Source: an uncultured Oscillospiraceae bacterium (lineage in GTDB: Bacteria; Bacillota; Clostridia; Oscillospirales; Oscillospiraceae). From it: 50,907 nt of DNA. Each line of letters starts with the position of its first letter. Position 1 is the stretch's first letter. Below, in pieces: positions 32,589 through 40,902 of this stretch. The translations under genes were made by a program, and so were the position numbers. The stretch covers positions 1 through 50,907 of the forward strand of contig CANRBG010000009.1 of assembly GCA_947628805.1 (NCBI GenBank). The letters run 5' to 3'. Under the pieces are notes generated by a model that had not been told where the DNA came from, made no database searches, and was given only the letters and a program-made list of their open reading frames with translations.

Positions 32589-33581
32589 TTATTCCTCCGT
32601 GGGTTTGACTGTATCTCTTTCCGACGGCGCGAAATCCGCCAGGGGATTGGCCTTGGCGGCCTTTTTCAGCTCCGCGTTGGCGATGTGGGTGTATATCTGG
32701 GTGGTATTGAGACTCTCATGGCCCAGGACCTCTTGGAGCGTGCGCACGTCCACGCCGTTTTGCAGCATCAATGTGGCCGCCGTGTGGCGCAGCTTGTGGG
32801 GGGAGATGTGACTGGCGTCCAGCCCGGCTTTCAGGAGGGTCTTGTGGACCATGACCTGGATGGAGTCCACGCTCATGCGGGTGCGCCGGTTGGAGAGGAA
32901 TACCGCCTTTTTATCCGCCGTGGGGATGTCCTTTCTGACGGCCAGCCAGGTGTTCAGCGCCTCGACGCAGGCATCGTTCAGATAGACCACTCGTTCCTTG
33001 TTGCCCTTGCCGTGGATCAAAAGACTGTCCTGGCGGATGTCGGTCAGGTTCAGGCCCACCATCTCCGATATCCGCAGGCCGCAATTTAAAAACAGGCACA
33101 AAATGCAATAGTCCCGTTCCTTATTTTTGCCATCCACCGCCGACAGCAGCCGGCGGCTCTCGTCCAGGGTCAGGTAGTGGGGGAGGGACTTTTTCAGCTT
33201 TGGCGCGTCCAGGTCCTGGACCGGGTCCGTCTTCAATTGCTTGGTCTTGACGGTGAGGTACCGATAGAATCCCTTCAGGCTGGTGATCATCCGAGCCCGG
33301 GATGCGGCGTTCAGCTCCCGGTCCCGGGACAGGTACGCCAGAAAGTCATAGACCTCCTGGAGCGTGACGGAGCCGTAGAAATCCAGATCCGCATTTCGGA
33401 TGTCCACGTCCTCCAGGGCCGTGTCCCGGGGGACCAGGTCCCGGGCGATATACAGATAGCGCGTAAAGGTCCGCAGATCCATGAAATACGAATCCACGGT
33501 CTTTTTCGACTGTCCCTTGATGGTGTCGTGGTACACGAGAAACTCCCGCAGCACCGCAGACGCCTCATTTTGATAGCTCAT
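32589..33581 (-). CDS. Tyrosine recombinase, XerC/XerD-like
   Basis: A 330-residue site-specific recombinase. The N-terminal SAM-like core-binding domain spans about 1-115. The catalytic set is complete: Arg in CGLRISEMVGL, Lys in GKGNKERVV, His and Arg in SPHKLRHTAA, His in LGHESL and the nucleophile Tyr in TTQIYTH. It has the size of XerC/XerD proteins that resolve chromosome dimers at dif. No attachment site or mobile-element gene is adjacent, so a housekeeping role is more likely than an integrase one. I chose ATG 33581 because GGGGG lies eight bases upstream, rather than the ATG at 33599. Confidence 0.88.
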   Translation of the reverse strand: MSYQNEASAVLREFLVYHDTIKGQSKKTVDSYFMDLRTFTRYLYIARDLVPRDTALEDVDIRNADLDFYGSVTLQEVYDFLAYLSRDRELNAASRARMITSLKGFYRYLTVKTKQLKTDPVQDLDAPKLKKSLPHYLTLDESRRLLSAVDGKNKERDYCILCLFLNCGLRISEMVGLNLTDIRQDSLLIHGKGNKERVVYLNDACVEALNTWLAVRKDIPTADKKAVFLSNRRTRMSVDSIQVMVHKTLLKAGLDASHISPHKLRHTAATLMLQNGVDVRTLQEVLGHESLNTTQIYTHIANAELKKAAKANPLADFAPSERDTVKPTEE

Positions 33582-33604
33582 GGCAAGAACCCCCAACATA
33601 TTGT

Positions 33605-33633
33605 ACTATAGCAGAGCAGAGGGAGCTTGTCCA
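33605..33633 (-). promoter_or_regulatory. Promoter of the recombinase-acyltransferase operon
   Basis: Read leftward, TGGACA (33633-33628) and TATAGT (33610-33605) are 17 bases apart. The start codon of the recombinase follows about 25 bases later. Confidence 0.5.
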
Positions 33634-33650
33634 GAGGCAAAATACACTAA

Positions 33651-33682
33651 AAATTCGGCATAATTAATATTATGCCGAATTT
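33651..33682 (-). terminator. Terminator of the cwlD-radA-DUF6873 operon
   Basis: AAATTCGGCATAAT (33651-33664) and ATTATGCCGAATTT (33669-33682) form a perfect 14-base stem with a TAAT loop. Read leftward it ends in a TTTTT run and begins within the stop codon of the DUF6873 gene. Confidence 0.85.
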
Positions 33683-34418
33683 AGGGGAGGGCTGAAAGGC
33701 AAATAGCCCCGCCTATATCAAAAATGGGCTCCGGCGTGAGAAATACGGCCTTTTGGCCGTGTTCCGCCAGAAAACGCATAATGCGCTCTTTGTCGGGATG
33801 TTCGTCAAGTGTTCCCGTGAACGCGATCACATTACTATTTATTTTAAATGACGCGCCGCCGATGAAGCCGTATCCATATCCGTCCAGCGCGATATATCCC
33901 GGCGCGATGTCCAGCACGTCCATCCCCGCGTTTTTCGCGGCTCTGGAGACGCCAGCGTCCGCCGTGATGATGGAATGGTCGTCCACGACGCACGCAGCGC
34001 ATTTTGTGTAGCCCTGGGCCACGGTCACAGATACGCCGCCGATCAGCGGCTTTACGGCGCCGTCGATGGTGTCCGGATCATAGATCGTATACTTTCCCGT
34101 GGCGCATATGCAAAGGCCCGCGTCCGCCGGATAGTGTGGTCCCCGCCTGTTCATCGTGGGCCTGACCGTGTATCCCATATTAGTTAAATGATTAACAATA
34201 CCAGAAGAAGTAGATTCAGATGAAGAAGAGACACCATTATTATAAATATTCTCCGCCAGCACCACCGTCTGATCGGACGCGAACGCCAGCAGGTCCCCGT
34301 GGCCGGCAAGCCGAGGGTCCAAAGTGGGATCGTCGGGCAGCCAAATGGGCTCTATCCCCAGGGCCCCAAGGCTTTGCGCCAATCCGGCCCGGTACCTCCT
34401 CCCTATCAGAAGGCTCAC
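33681..34418 (-). CDS. DUF6873-like protein, possibly GME fold
   Basis: A 245-residue protein of unknown function. ARLAGHGDLLAF-type spacing near residue 35, YTKCAACVVDDHSIITADAG near 140-160 and DIAPGYIALDGYGYGFIGGA near 175-195 resemble the clostridial DUF6873 family, which is related in fold to guanidino-group-modifying enzymes. The assignment is from memory of the pattern, so the family name is less sure than the gene itself. The start is GTG at 34418, overlapping the radA stop (GTGA); no strong Shine-Dalgarno is seen, and a TTG further in is an alternative. Bases about 34165-34255 are much richer in AT than the rest and encode a Ser-rich segment. Confidence 0.7.
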   Translation of the reverse strand: MSLLIGRRYRAGLAQSLGALGIEPIWLPDDPTLDPRLAGHGDLLAFASDQTVVLAENIYNNGVSSSSESTSSGIVNHLTNMGYTVRPTMNRRGPHYPADAGLCICATGKYTIYDPDTIDGAVKPLIGGVSVTVAQGYTKCAACVVDDHSIITADAGVSRAAKNAGMDVLDIAPGYIALDGYGYGFIGGASFKINSNVIAFTGTLDEHPDKERIMRFLAEHGQKAVFLTPEPIFDIGGAICLSALP

Positions 34419-35764
34419 AGCGTCTTTTCCACCGCCTCTCGGAGGGTCTTGACGTATATGAGTTCCAGCCCTTTGGGTGTTTTCAATTCGCCCCGGATGC
34501 GGGCGGGGATCACGCACTGGGTAAAGCCCAGCCGGGCGATCTCCGAAAGGCGTAGGTCCAGGGCCTGCACGGAGCGTATCTCGCCGGTGAGGCCCACCTC
34601 TCCCACGGCGGCCAGCTTGTCCGGCAGCGGGGTATCCCGGAAGCTGGAGGCCACCGCCAGGCACGCGGCCAGATCGGCGGCGGGCTCGTCCAGGGTCAGG
34701 CCGCCCACCACGTTCACATAGGCGTCGCAGGCGTTCACATTCATACCGCCCCGCTTTTCCAGCACCGCCAGCAGCAGATAAAGCCGGTTATAGTCGAAGC
34801 CATTGGAGGTACGCCGGGGCGCGGAGAAGCCCGTCGGCGCCATCAGTGCCTGGACCTCCGCCAGAATGGGCCGGCTGCCCTCCATCACACAGGCCACGCA
34901 GGTGCCGGGCACGCCCACAGGCCGGCCCGCCAGCATGACCTCCGAGGGGTTGGGCACCTCCCGCAGCCCTTCCCGGCGCATCTCGAACACGCCGATCTCG
35001 TTGGTGGAGCCGAAGCGGTTTTTCTCCGCCCGGAGGATGCGGTAGCTCAGCGAGCCGTCCCCCTCAAAATACAGCACACAGTCCACCATGTGCTCCAAAA
35101 CCTTTGGCCCGGCGATGGCCCCCTCCTTGTTCACGTGGCCCACCACGAAAGCGGTGAAGCCGCTGGTCTTGGCCAGCTGCATGATCTCCATGGCGCACTG
35201 CTTGACCTGGCCCACGCTGCCGGGGGCGGTGTTCAGGCTGGGATCGTACACAGTCTGGACCGAGTCGATGATCACGATCTCCGGGCCCAGTTCCTCGATG
35301 GCAGCGATCACGTCATTGATGTCCGTGCCTGCCAGCACATGCAGGTTTTCCCTTTGAACGCCCAGCCGCTGGGCACGCATTTTCAACTGGTGCTCGCTCT
35401 CCTCGCCGGTCACGTAGAGGATGCTCTCGCCCGGACCGATGGTGCCGCAGGCCTGCAGCAGCAGCGTGGACTTGCCGATGCCCGGCGCACCGCCAAACAG
35501 GACGATGGAACCCCTCACCGCGCCGCCGCCCAGCACCCGGTCCAGTTCCCGGACCCCGGTGGAGAACCGTATCTCGTCCCGGTCGTCCAGCTCCGCCAGC
35601 CGCTTGGGCATGGCCCGCCGGACCGGCCGGACCTTTTCCGTGGCCTTGGGGGCCGCCGGGGCCTCCGTCAGGGTGTTCCATGCCCGGCAGCTAGGGCACT
35701 GACCCTGCCAGCGGGAGGTCTCATAGCCGCAGGATGTGCAGTAAAAGACTGTTTTTTCTTTCAT
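34415..35764 (-). CDS. radA: DNA repair protein RadA
   Basis: A 449-residue RecA-like helicase that promotes branch migration during recombination. An N-terminal four-Cys zinc finger (CTSCG, then CPSC) spans about residues 8-30. Walker A is GAPGIGKST, and the RadA-specific KNRFG motif follows. The C-terminal Lon-like domain includes GGLTLDEPAADLA and GEVGLTGEIR. The ATG at 35764 overlaps the cwlD stop (ATGA) and has AGAGGAA upstream. The frame is open further upstream but that part overlaps cwlD and lacks family similarity. Confidence 0.95.
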   Translation of the reverse strand: MKEKTVFYCTSCGYETSRWQGQCPSCRAWNTLTEAPAAPKATEKVRPVRRAMPKRLAELDDRDEIRFSTGVRELDRVLGGGAVRGSIVLFGGAPGIGKSTLLLQACGTIGPGESILYVTGEESEHQLKMRAQRLGVQRENLHVLAGTDINDVIAAIEELGPEIVIIDSVQTVYDPSLNTAPGSVGQVKQCAMEIMQLAKTSGFTAFVVGHVNKEGAIAGPKVLEHMVDCVLYFEGDGSLSYRILRAEKNRFGSTNEIGVFEMRREGLREVPNPSEVMLAGRPVGVPGTCVACVMEGSRPILAEVQALMAPTGFSAPRRTSNGFDYNRLYLLLAVLEKRGGMNVNACDAYVNVVGGLTLDEPAADLAACLAVASSFRDTPLPDKLAAVGEVGLTGEIRSVQALDLRLSEIARLGFTQCVIPARIRGELKTPKGLELIYVKTLREAVEKTL

Positions 35765-36471
35765 GTGACCGTTCCTCTTATGTATTGCAAGTAGCTGCCC
35801 AGCAGCACGCTTGCCAGCTTCAGGCGGTAGGCGTCGGTCTGCAGGCGCGCCAGATCGTCCGGGTTGGACAGAAAGCCGCACTCCACCAGCACGGCGGTAC
35901 AGTTTGCCTTATCCATCAGGTAGACCCGCTGGTCGATGGGGGCGGCCACCCGCCGGTTTTCCGGGCTCACCTGGGCCGTCAGGTTGGACTGGGTAAGCTT
36001 GGCAAGCTCGTCGCTGCCGGCGGCCCGGCCGTAAAAGACCTGGATGCCGTGGGGCGCGGCGGCAGGATATTTGTTCTGGTGGATGCTCAAAAGCACCGCC
36101 CCGGGGGTGTTGTTGATAAGCCCCACCCGGGCGTGCTGATCTGCCACTTTTTTCGCGGCGATGGAACCGGCGTCGGAGGGGTAATCGATGTCCGTGCCAG
36201 ACCGGGTCATGACCGTGTCCAGGCCCCAGAAGCGGGCCAGCGCGTCCAGCCGGAGGGCTATGTCCAGGTTGATATCGCTCTCCTGGGTCCCGTCCGCCGC
36301 CACCGCGCCCCCGTCCGCGCCGCCGTGGCCCGGGTCGATGACCAGCACGGGTGGCGCGGCCGCCGCGTCCGTGGTCCGGGCCGCTTTATGCTGCCACGCC
36401 AGCGCCCCTATGGCCAGCAGTACCGCCGCCGCCAGAGGCCACCACCATCTGATCCTGTTCTGCTTGCTCAT
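35761..36471 (-). CDS. cwlD: N-acetylmuramoyl-L-alanine amidase CwlD
   Basis: A 236-residue Amidase_3 enzyme. A membrane anchor covers about residues 8-27, then the zinc-dependent domain begins with VLVIDPGHGGADGG (zinc His), continues with ESDIN (zinc Glu), SIHQNKYP (zinc His) and AVLVECGFLSNP (catalytic Glu). In spore formers CwlD removes peptide side chains so that muramic delta-lactam can form in the cortex, which is needed for germination. Length and the single-anchor layout fit CwlD rather than a multi-repeat autolysin. ATG 36471 follows GAGGTGG; a GTG three codons earlier is an alternative. Confidence 0.88.
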   Translation of the reverse strand: MSKQNRIRWWWPLAAAVLLAIGALAWQHKAARTTDAAAAPPVLVIDPGHGGADGGAVAADGTQESDINLDIALRLDALARFWGLDTVMTRSGTDIDYPSDAGSIAAKKVADQHARVGLINNTPGAVLLSIHQNKYPAAAPHGIQVFYGRAAGSDELAKLTQSNLTAQVSPENRRVAAPIDQRVYLMDKANCTAVLVECGFLSNPDDLARLQTDAYRLKLASVLLGSYLQYIRGTVT

Positions 36472-36564
36472 ACCTGCCACCTCATTGCAATCTATGAGTG
36501 ACAGGTATTATCTATTCAAGGCAGTTCACGACAGGACCCGGCACCTTTTTCACCCAAGAAAAAA

Positions 36565-36594
36565 GGTATAATGACTTATCCAAGCCATTATACC
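36565..36594 (-). terminator. Terminator of spoIVA
   Basis: GGTATAATG (36565-36573) and CATTATACC (36586-36594) form a perfect nine-base stem with a 12-base loop. Read leftward it ends in TTTTTTCTT. It lies 27 bases after the spoIVA stop. Confidence 0.8.
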
Positions 36595-36620
36595 CCGAAG
36601 GCGCCGTGGGCGCAATATTT

Positions 36621-38093
36621 TTAAAGAATGAAGCATATGAGCCGGCTGCCGCCGTCGTTGACCAGGCGCTGGACCGTGACCCGCAGGCGATTGCGGACGT
36701 TGGGCGGCATTTGCTGAAGCTTGTTGGTGATCCCCTCTTCGGCGATGTCGTTGAGGGATTTGCCAAAGATATTGGACTCCCAGATGCGGTTCACGTCCCC
36801 GTCGAAGCCCTGCAGGAGGAAGCTGACGATCTGCTCCGACGCCTTCTCTCCGCCCACCGCCGGAGACACCTCCGTCTCCACCTGGGTGCGGAAAAGGTGT
36901 ATGGCCGGGGCGCTTGCTTTCAGGCGCACGCTGTAGCGTCCGCCCCGGCTGACGATCTGGGGCTCCTGCAGCTCCATCTCCTCCGGGCCGGGCATGATGA
37001 TGCCATAGCCGGTCTCCCGGGCCTGGGCCAGGGCCTCGTGGACGTGGTCGTACTCGGTCTTGACGCTTTTCAGGGACCGGAGAAGCTCCATCAGATCCCC
37101 GTCGTCGGCGATCTCAAAGCCGGACTGGTCGCTGATGGTCTTATAGTACAGCGACTGCTCCAGCTCCACCACCGCGCTGGCGGAGCCGCTGCCGGCCTGG
37201 GCGGCCGTGATGCGGGCGGAGCTGATAAGCTCGCTCTGCATGAGTCCCTCCACGCCGCTGTAGGCGTCCTGCAGGGCCGACATGTTCTCCCCCATATCGA
37301 TCAGCATGGCGTACAGGGATCTTTTCAGCTCGCTGTCCTCCTGCAGGGCCTCCGCCCAGGCGGGAAGCCATACGCTCAGCTCGTTGATAGGGAACTGGAA
37401 GAGCACCGCTTTCATTACCGTGTTCACGTCCTCCGCCGACAGCTCCTGGCAGTTGACGGGCAGACACGGCACTCGGTATTGCTGGGAAAGCTGCGCGGCC
37501 AGCGCGGTGGCGCCGGCCCCGTAGGGCTCCGCGCTGTTGACCACCACGGCAAAGGGCTTGCCGATGTCCTGCAGCTCCCGGATGACCCGTTCTTCGGCGG
37601 CCAGGTAATTCTCCCGTGGTATCTCCCCGAAGCTGCCGTCGGTGGTGATCACAAGGCCGATGGTGGAGTGGTCGGATATGACCTTCCGGGTCCCTTCTTC
37701 CGCCGCCTGGGTCATGGGGATCTCATGGTCATACCAGGGAGTCGTGACCATGCGCTCCACCCCGTCCTCATAAAGCCCTTCCGCCCCGGGCACGATATAG
37801 CCCACGCAGTCGATGAGCCGCACGGAGGCGGACGTGTCCGCCCCGAGAGAGATCTCAGCGGCTTCCTCCGGCACGAATTTGGGTTCGGCGGTCATGACGG
37901 TACGGCCCGAGCCGGACTGGGGCAGCTCGTCGCGGGCCCGTTCTTTTTTATACACATTTTCAATGTTGGGAATGACCTGCGTCTCCATAAAACGCTTGAT
38001 AAAGGTCGATTTACCCGTCCGCACCGGCCCGACGATCCCCAGATAGATGTCGCCGTCCGTTCTGCGGGCAATATCCTCATAGATGCTGTCCAC
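36621..38093 (-). CDS. spoIVA: Stage IV sporulation protein A, SpoIVA
   Basis: A 490-residue coat morphogenetic ATPase that polymerises on the forespore surface and anchors the coat. The Walker A loop reads GPVRTGKSTFIKRF (about 22-35). LIDCVGYIVPGAEG is the Walker B region, where SpoIVA differs from GTPases. The C terminus ends GGSRLICFIL, close to the family end that binds SpoVM. The GTG start at 38093 has GGAGG seven bases upstream; the open frame extends to 38126 without family similarity. Length equals the B. subtilis protein within two residues. A small hairpin (ATGTTT/AAACAT) lies just upstream, within a 51-base gap to the nif3 gene. Confidence 0.96.
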   Translation of the reverse strand: MDSIYEDIARRTDGDIYLGIVGPVRTGKSTFIKRFMETQVIPNIENVYKKERARDELPQSGSGRTVMTAEPKFVPEEAAEISLGADTSASVRLIDCVGYIVPGAEGLYEDGVERMVTTPWYDHEIPMTQAAEEGTRKVISDHSTIGLVITTDGSFGEIPRENYLAAEERVIRELQDIGKPFAVVVNSAEPYGAGATALAAQLSQQYRVPCLPVNCQELSAEDVNTVMKAVLFQFPINELSVWLPAWAEALQEDSELKRSLYAMLIDMGENMSALQDAYSGVEGLMQSELISSARITAAQAGSGSASAVVELEQSLYYKTISDQSGFEIADDGDLMELLRSLKSVKTEYDHVHEALAQARETGYGIIMPGPEEMELQEPQIVSRGGRYSVRLKASAPAIHLFRTQVETEVSPAVGGEKASEQIVSFLLQGFDGDVNRIWESNIFGKSLNDIAEEGITNKLQQMPPNVRNRLRVTVQRLVNDGGSRLICFIL

Positions 38094-38144
38094 AAAAATC
38101 CCTCCAAGGCATGTTTGGTAAAACATACGCCCCAGAGGGATCGT

Positions 38145-38915
38145 TTATGACAGAAATTGTGCGCTCTGGCCGTGGATTCGGGAGATGCGGACCTCCACCT
38201 CCGGGAACGCCGCGTCCAGCCAGCTTTTCAGCACGGGGACCACCACGTTTTCCGTGCAGAAGTGGTCCGCGTCGATCAGATTTATGCCCAGCCTTTTGGC
38301 CTCTAAAAACTGGTTGTATTTCACATCCGCCGTCACAAATGTGTCGCACCCGGCCGCGGCCGCCAGGCCGATGTCCCCGCCCCCGGAGCCGCCGCAGACG
38401 GCGATCTTCCTGACGGGACGGCCCGCGTCATGGTAGCGCAGGCCGTTGGAGCGCAGCACGTCCTTGGTGAAGCGCAAAAAGTCGGAAAAGGCCGTCTCCC
38501 GGTCCAGCATGCCCACGCGCCCAATGCCCGTGTCCGGCTCCAGTATCCCCGTAACGTCACCGCCCAGAGCGGCCATCAGCGCGTCGTTGACACCGCCATC
38601 CGCCGCGTCCAGGTTGGTGTGCATGCAGATGGCCGCCAGGCGGTTTTCCGCCAGAGCCAGCACATGGGCCCCCTCCCCTGTCCCGTCCGTGACGGTCTTC
38701 AGAGAGAAGAACAGCGGATGATGGCTCACGACCAGCTCCGCCCCCAGCTCCGCCGCCTCCGCGATCACCTCATCCGTGATGTCCAGGGCCGTCAATATCT
38801 TATGGACCATCATCTCCCGGCGGCCCACCAGCAGACCCACGTTGTCAAACTCCATCTTCCCGCTGACCGGGGCCTTTTCATTCAAATAAGCAAATACGTC
38901 ATGTACTGTCGGCAT
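38145..38915 (-). CDS. Nif3-like dinuclear metal-centre protein (YqfO type)
   Basis: A 256-residue NIF3/DUF34 family protein. Metal-binding blocks are present: VVSHHPLFF near residues 66-74, MHTNLDAADGGVN near 101-113, and the C-terminal DADHFCTEN. CGGSGGGDIGLA is another family feature. The molecular role is uncertain; members are often labelled GTP cyclohydrolase 1 type 2, mainly by similarity. ATG 38915 has GGAGG at seven bases, and lies 17 bases inside the trmK gene. The trmK-nif3 pairing is conserved in Firmicutes. Confidence 0.92.
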   Translation of the reverse strand: MPTVHDVFAYLNEKAPVSGKMEFDNVGLLVGRREMMVHKILTALDITDEVIAEAAELGAELVVSHHPLFFSLKTVTDGTGEGAHVLALAENRLAAICMHTNLDAADGGVNDALMAALGGDVTGILEPDTGIGRVGMLDRETAFSDFLRFTKDVLRSNGLRYHDAGRPVRKIAVCGGSGGGDIGLAAAAGCDTFVTADVKYNQFLEAKRLGINLIDADHFCTENVVVPVLKSWLDAAFPEVEVRISRIHGQSAQFLS

Positions 38916-39576
38916 GGCAAAGCCTCCTTTTGATAGTCTCAAACTCCCCCAGCAGCGCCTCCGCCGCCGAATCATAGGGCGCTGCTTTCCGGCACTGGGC
39001 TATCATGCCGTCCAGATACCGGCCAAACAGCGGGTCAGGGCCGATCTGCTCCAGCTTTCCCAGATGCAGCTCCGCCTCAGTGTAGAGGGGACTTTCGCCG
39101 CCCTCAGCGCACAAAATGGGATAGATTCGTCCGGCGTCCTCCACCAGGCGCTCCGCCGTGATGCGCCAGCCGTTTTCCGTGAGAAAGCGGCGCAGATCCG
39201 CCTTTTTGCTCTGGGGCTCCAGGATCAGCCTGGCGCCGTCCCGGGTCCAGGGGGCAGCGGACAGAATGTGGACCATGGTCTCGCCGCCCATACCGGCCAG
39301 GATGATGGTGTCGCCGTCGGCGGGACCTACACCCGCCAGGCCGTCGGTCTGCAAAAGACGGATCTTCTCCCCGGTGCCGGTCCTGGATACCAGGGCCGCC
39401 GCGCTTTGCAGGGGTCCGGACCGGATGTCCGTAGCCAGGACCCGGCTTGCCCGCCCCGTCTGGACCAGCCACACCGGCACCATGGCGTGGTCCGTGCCCA
39501 CGTCGATGACGGCCGCGCCGGGACGCACCAGCGCCGCCACGGCGGCCAGCCGCTTTGATAATTGGATCATGTCCAT
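38899..39576 (-). CDS. trmK: tRNA (adenine-N1)-methyltransferase TrmK
   Basis: A 225-residue SAM-dependent methyltransferase that makes m1A22 in tRNA. The SAM loop reads AVIDVGTDHAMVP (about 22-34). LATDIRSGPLQSA is the adenosine-binding region and IILAGMGGETMVHIL the catalytic-core block. LEPQSKKADLRRFL and a long C-terminal helix pair are typical of TrmK. It starts with ATG at 39576; a second ATG two codons later is possible. No sigA or rpoD gene, the usual upstream neighbour, is present here. Confidence 0.9.
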   Translation of the reverse strand: MDMIQLSKRLAAVAALVRPGAAVIDVGTDHAMVPVWLVQTGRASRVLATDIRSGPLQSAAALVSRTGTGEKIRLLQTDGLAGVGPADGDTIILAGMGGETMVHILSAAPWTRDGARLILEPQSKKADLRRFLTENGWRITAERLVEDAGRIYPILCAEGGESPLYTEAELHLGKLEQIGPDPLFGRYLDGMIAQCRKAAPYDSAAEALLGEFETIKRRLCHADST

Positions 39577-39581
39577 AAAAG

Positions 39582-39613
39582 AAAAAGCGGCGGGGTGTCC
39601 CCCGCCGCCTTTT
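39582..39613 (-). terminator. Terminator after the DUF1858 gene
   Basis: GCGGCGGGG (39587-39595) and CCCCGCCGC (39600-39608) form a nine-base stem with loop TGTC. Read leftward it is followed by TTTTTCTTTT. Confidence 0.88.
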
Positions 39614-39618
39614 GACCG

Positions 39619-39831
39619 TTACGCGTTGGCGTGCGCGGCGATGAAGTCGTTGACTTCCTTCACGAAGGGCTCCACTTCCACGCCGTGGACCATACAGGCC
39701 TGCTCGATGCTCTCGCCGGTGGCGTAGGCGCAGCCCAGGCAGTGCATGCCGATGCGCTGGAACAGGGGCTGGGTCTCGGGGGCGTTCTGCATGATCTCAA
39801 AAACGATGGTATCCTTGGTGACCTGGTACAT
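39619..39831 (-). CDS. DUF1858-domain protein with CxxC
   Basis: A 70-residue protein of the DUF1858 family (hybrid-cluster-associated disulfide type). It consists of the domain alone: VTKDTIVFEIMQ at the start, C31 and C34 in MHCLGCAYATGES, and EVNDFIAAHANA at the end. The same domain occurs at the N terminus of ScdA-type iron-sulfur repair proteins, and the Cys pair may be redox-active or bind metal. AGGAGG precedes the ATG. It is alone between two terminators. The exact role is unknown. Confidence 0.88.
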   Translation of the reverse strand: MYQVTKDTIVFEIMQNAPETQPLFQRIGMHCLGCAYATGESIEQACMVHGVEVEPFVKEVNDFIAAHANA

Positions 39832-39900
39832 AGGTAGATCCTCCTGATTGCGTTATTACGATGGGTCTATTATATGCGTTCCCAACGCGGATTTCAACAT

Positions 39901-39936
39901 AAAAATAGAGGAAGCGGCAGCGCTTCCTCTATTTTT
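39901..39936 (-). terminator. Terminator after the zinc-ribbon gene
   Basis: AAAAATAGAGGAAGCG (39901-39916) and CGCTTCCTCTATTTTT (39921-39936) form a perfect 16-base stem with loop GCAG. Confidence 0.92.
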
Positions 39937-39951
39937 CCTTGCATATGCCGA

Positions 39952-40233
39952 TCAAAGCTCGCCGGCACGCATCTTGGCGAAGCATTCGCTGCAATACACC
40001 GGACGGTCGCTCTTGGGCTCGAAAGGTACACGAGCCTCACCGCCGCAAGCGGCGCAGGTGGCGGTGAAGAACTCCCGGGGACCGCGGGCAGCGGCCTTGC
40101 GGGCGTCACGGCAGGCTTTGCAGCGCTGGGGCTCGTTCTGGAAGCCGCGCTCAGCGTAGAACTCCTGCTCACCGGCAGTGAATACGAACTCCTGTCCGCA
40201 CTCTTTGCATACAAGGGTCTTGTCTTCGTACAT
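39952..40233 (-). CDS. Small protein with two zinc-ribbon CxxC pairs and an RCKAC motif
   Basis: A 93-residue protein that begins MYEDKTLVCKECGQEF. It has CKEC near residue 9, RCKAC near 37, CAAC near 60 and CSEC near 81, so two zinc sites are likely. FTAGEQEFYAERGFQNEP between the first pairs is a recurring pattern in small zinc-ribbon proteins of Firmicutes. The C-terminal half, with RPVYCSECF, resembles CxxC_CxxC proteins. The start ATG 40233 has AGAGGAA upstream; the open frame further up has no such signal. Nucleic-acid or protein binding is likely; function unknown. It follows the sigma factor gene by 49 bases and may be co-transcribed. Confidence 0.85.
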   Translation of the reverse strand: MYEDKTLVCKECGQEFVFTAGEQEFYAERGFQNEPQRCKACRDARKAAARGPREFFTATCAACGGEARVPFEPKSDRPVYCSECFAKMRAGEL

Positions 40234-40282
40234 TTCGGTTCCTCTCTTTTGATAGTTTTCCCATACGGGCGTATATTTGCGA

Positions 40283-40873
40283 TCAGCTAACGCTGTTTTC
40301 GCCTGAGGACAGCTTGGCCAGCTTGCGCCGAATGCGCTGAACGGCGTTATCGACGGCTTTGACATCCCTGCCTGTGGCGTCGGCTATCTCACCATAGGTG
40401 AGGCCGTCCAGATACAGACGGAGTATCTTGGCTTCCAATTTTGATAAGCACCGTGAATAGGCGGAAATAAACTCTCGTTCGGTCTCTCTGGCTAGAACCT
40501 GCTCCTCGGGACTGCGCGCAAAATAGTGGGCGCCTAGGGACTGGGATTCATCTGAGAGGACATCGTCAAGGGGAACGCCGTCGTTGAGCGGCGCGTTTTT
40601 CATACGCTGGTCGCTGCGGACAGCGGATCGGATACGGTTGTTGATACACGTCCGGGCATAGGTCCGAAAGGACGCGCCCTTATGGCTGTCATACTCGCGG
40701 ATGGCGGACAGGAGCCCCAGCATCCCTTCCTGGATCAGGTCCTCGCTGTCGCCGCCGATGAGGAAATAGGGCCGGGCGCACATGCGCACCTCGCGGATAT
40801 ACCGCTCGGCCAAAGCCTCCTCCGCCCCGTTGACCTGCCGCATGACAAGAAGCTGCAAATCCTCATCGGTCAT
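40283..40873 (-). CDS. sigH: Sigma-70 family factor, sigma-H (Spo0H)-like
   Basis: A 196-residue sigma factor (204 if it starts at GTG 40897). Region 2 is close to sigma-H: ARPYFLIGGDSEDLIQEGM and GLLSAIREYDSHKGASF, then RTYARTCINNRIRSAVR. Region 4 has LSKLEAKILRLYLDGLTYGE and AVQRIRRKLAKL. In B. subtilis sigma-H drives early sporulation and transition-state genes. A near-consensus promoter sits directly upstream. Its expected start point falls about at 40896, so GTG 40897 would be leaderless; ATG 40873 leaves a short leader, but no clear Shine-Dalgarno precedes it. Family identity is firm, the start is not. Confidence 0.88.
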   Translation of the reverse strand: MTDEDLQLLVMRQVNGAEEALAERYIREVRMCARPYFLIGGDSEDLIQEGMLGLLSAIREYDSHKGASFRTYARTCINNRIRSAVRSDQRMKNAPLNDGVPLDDVLSDESQSLGAHYFARSPEEQVLARETEREFISAYSRCLSKLEAKILRLYLDGLTYGEIADATGRDVKAVDNAVQRIRRKLAKLSSGENSVS

Positions 40874-40902
40874 AGTTGTATCTACATAATTACACACTCA
40901 TG

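Noticed and set aside
32589-33581. Integrase of a mobile element
   Set aside because: The recombinase is complete, but I see no att repeats, excisionase, relaxase or phage genes nearby. Size and context fit a housekeeping XerC/XerD.
36565-36594. Perfect inverted repeat as a regulator-binding site for cwlD
   Set aside because: Read leftward it is followed by a T run just after the spoIVA stop, so a terminator explains it better.
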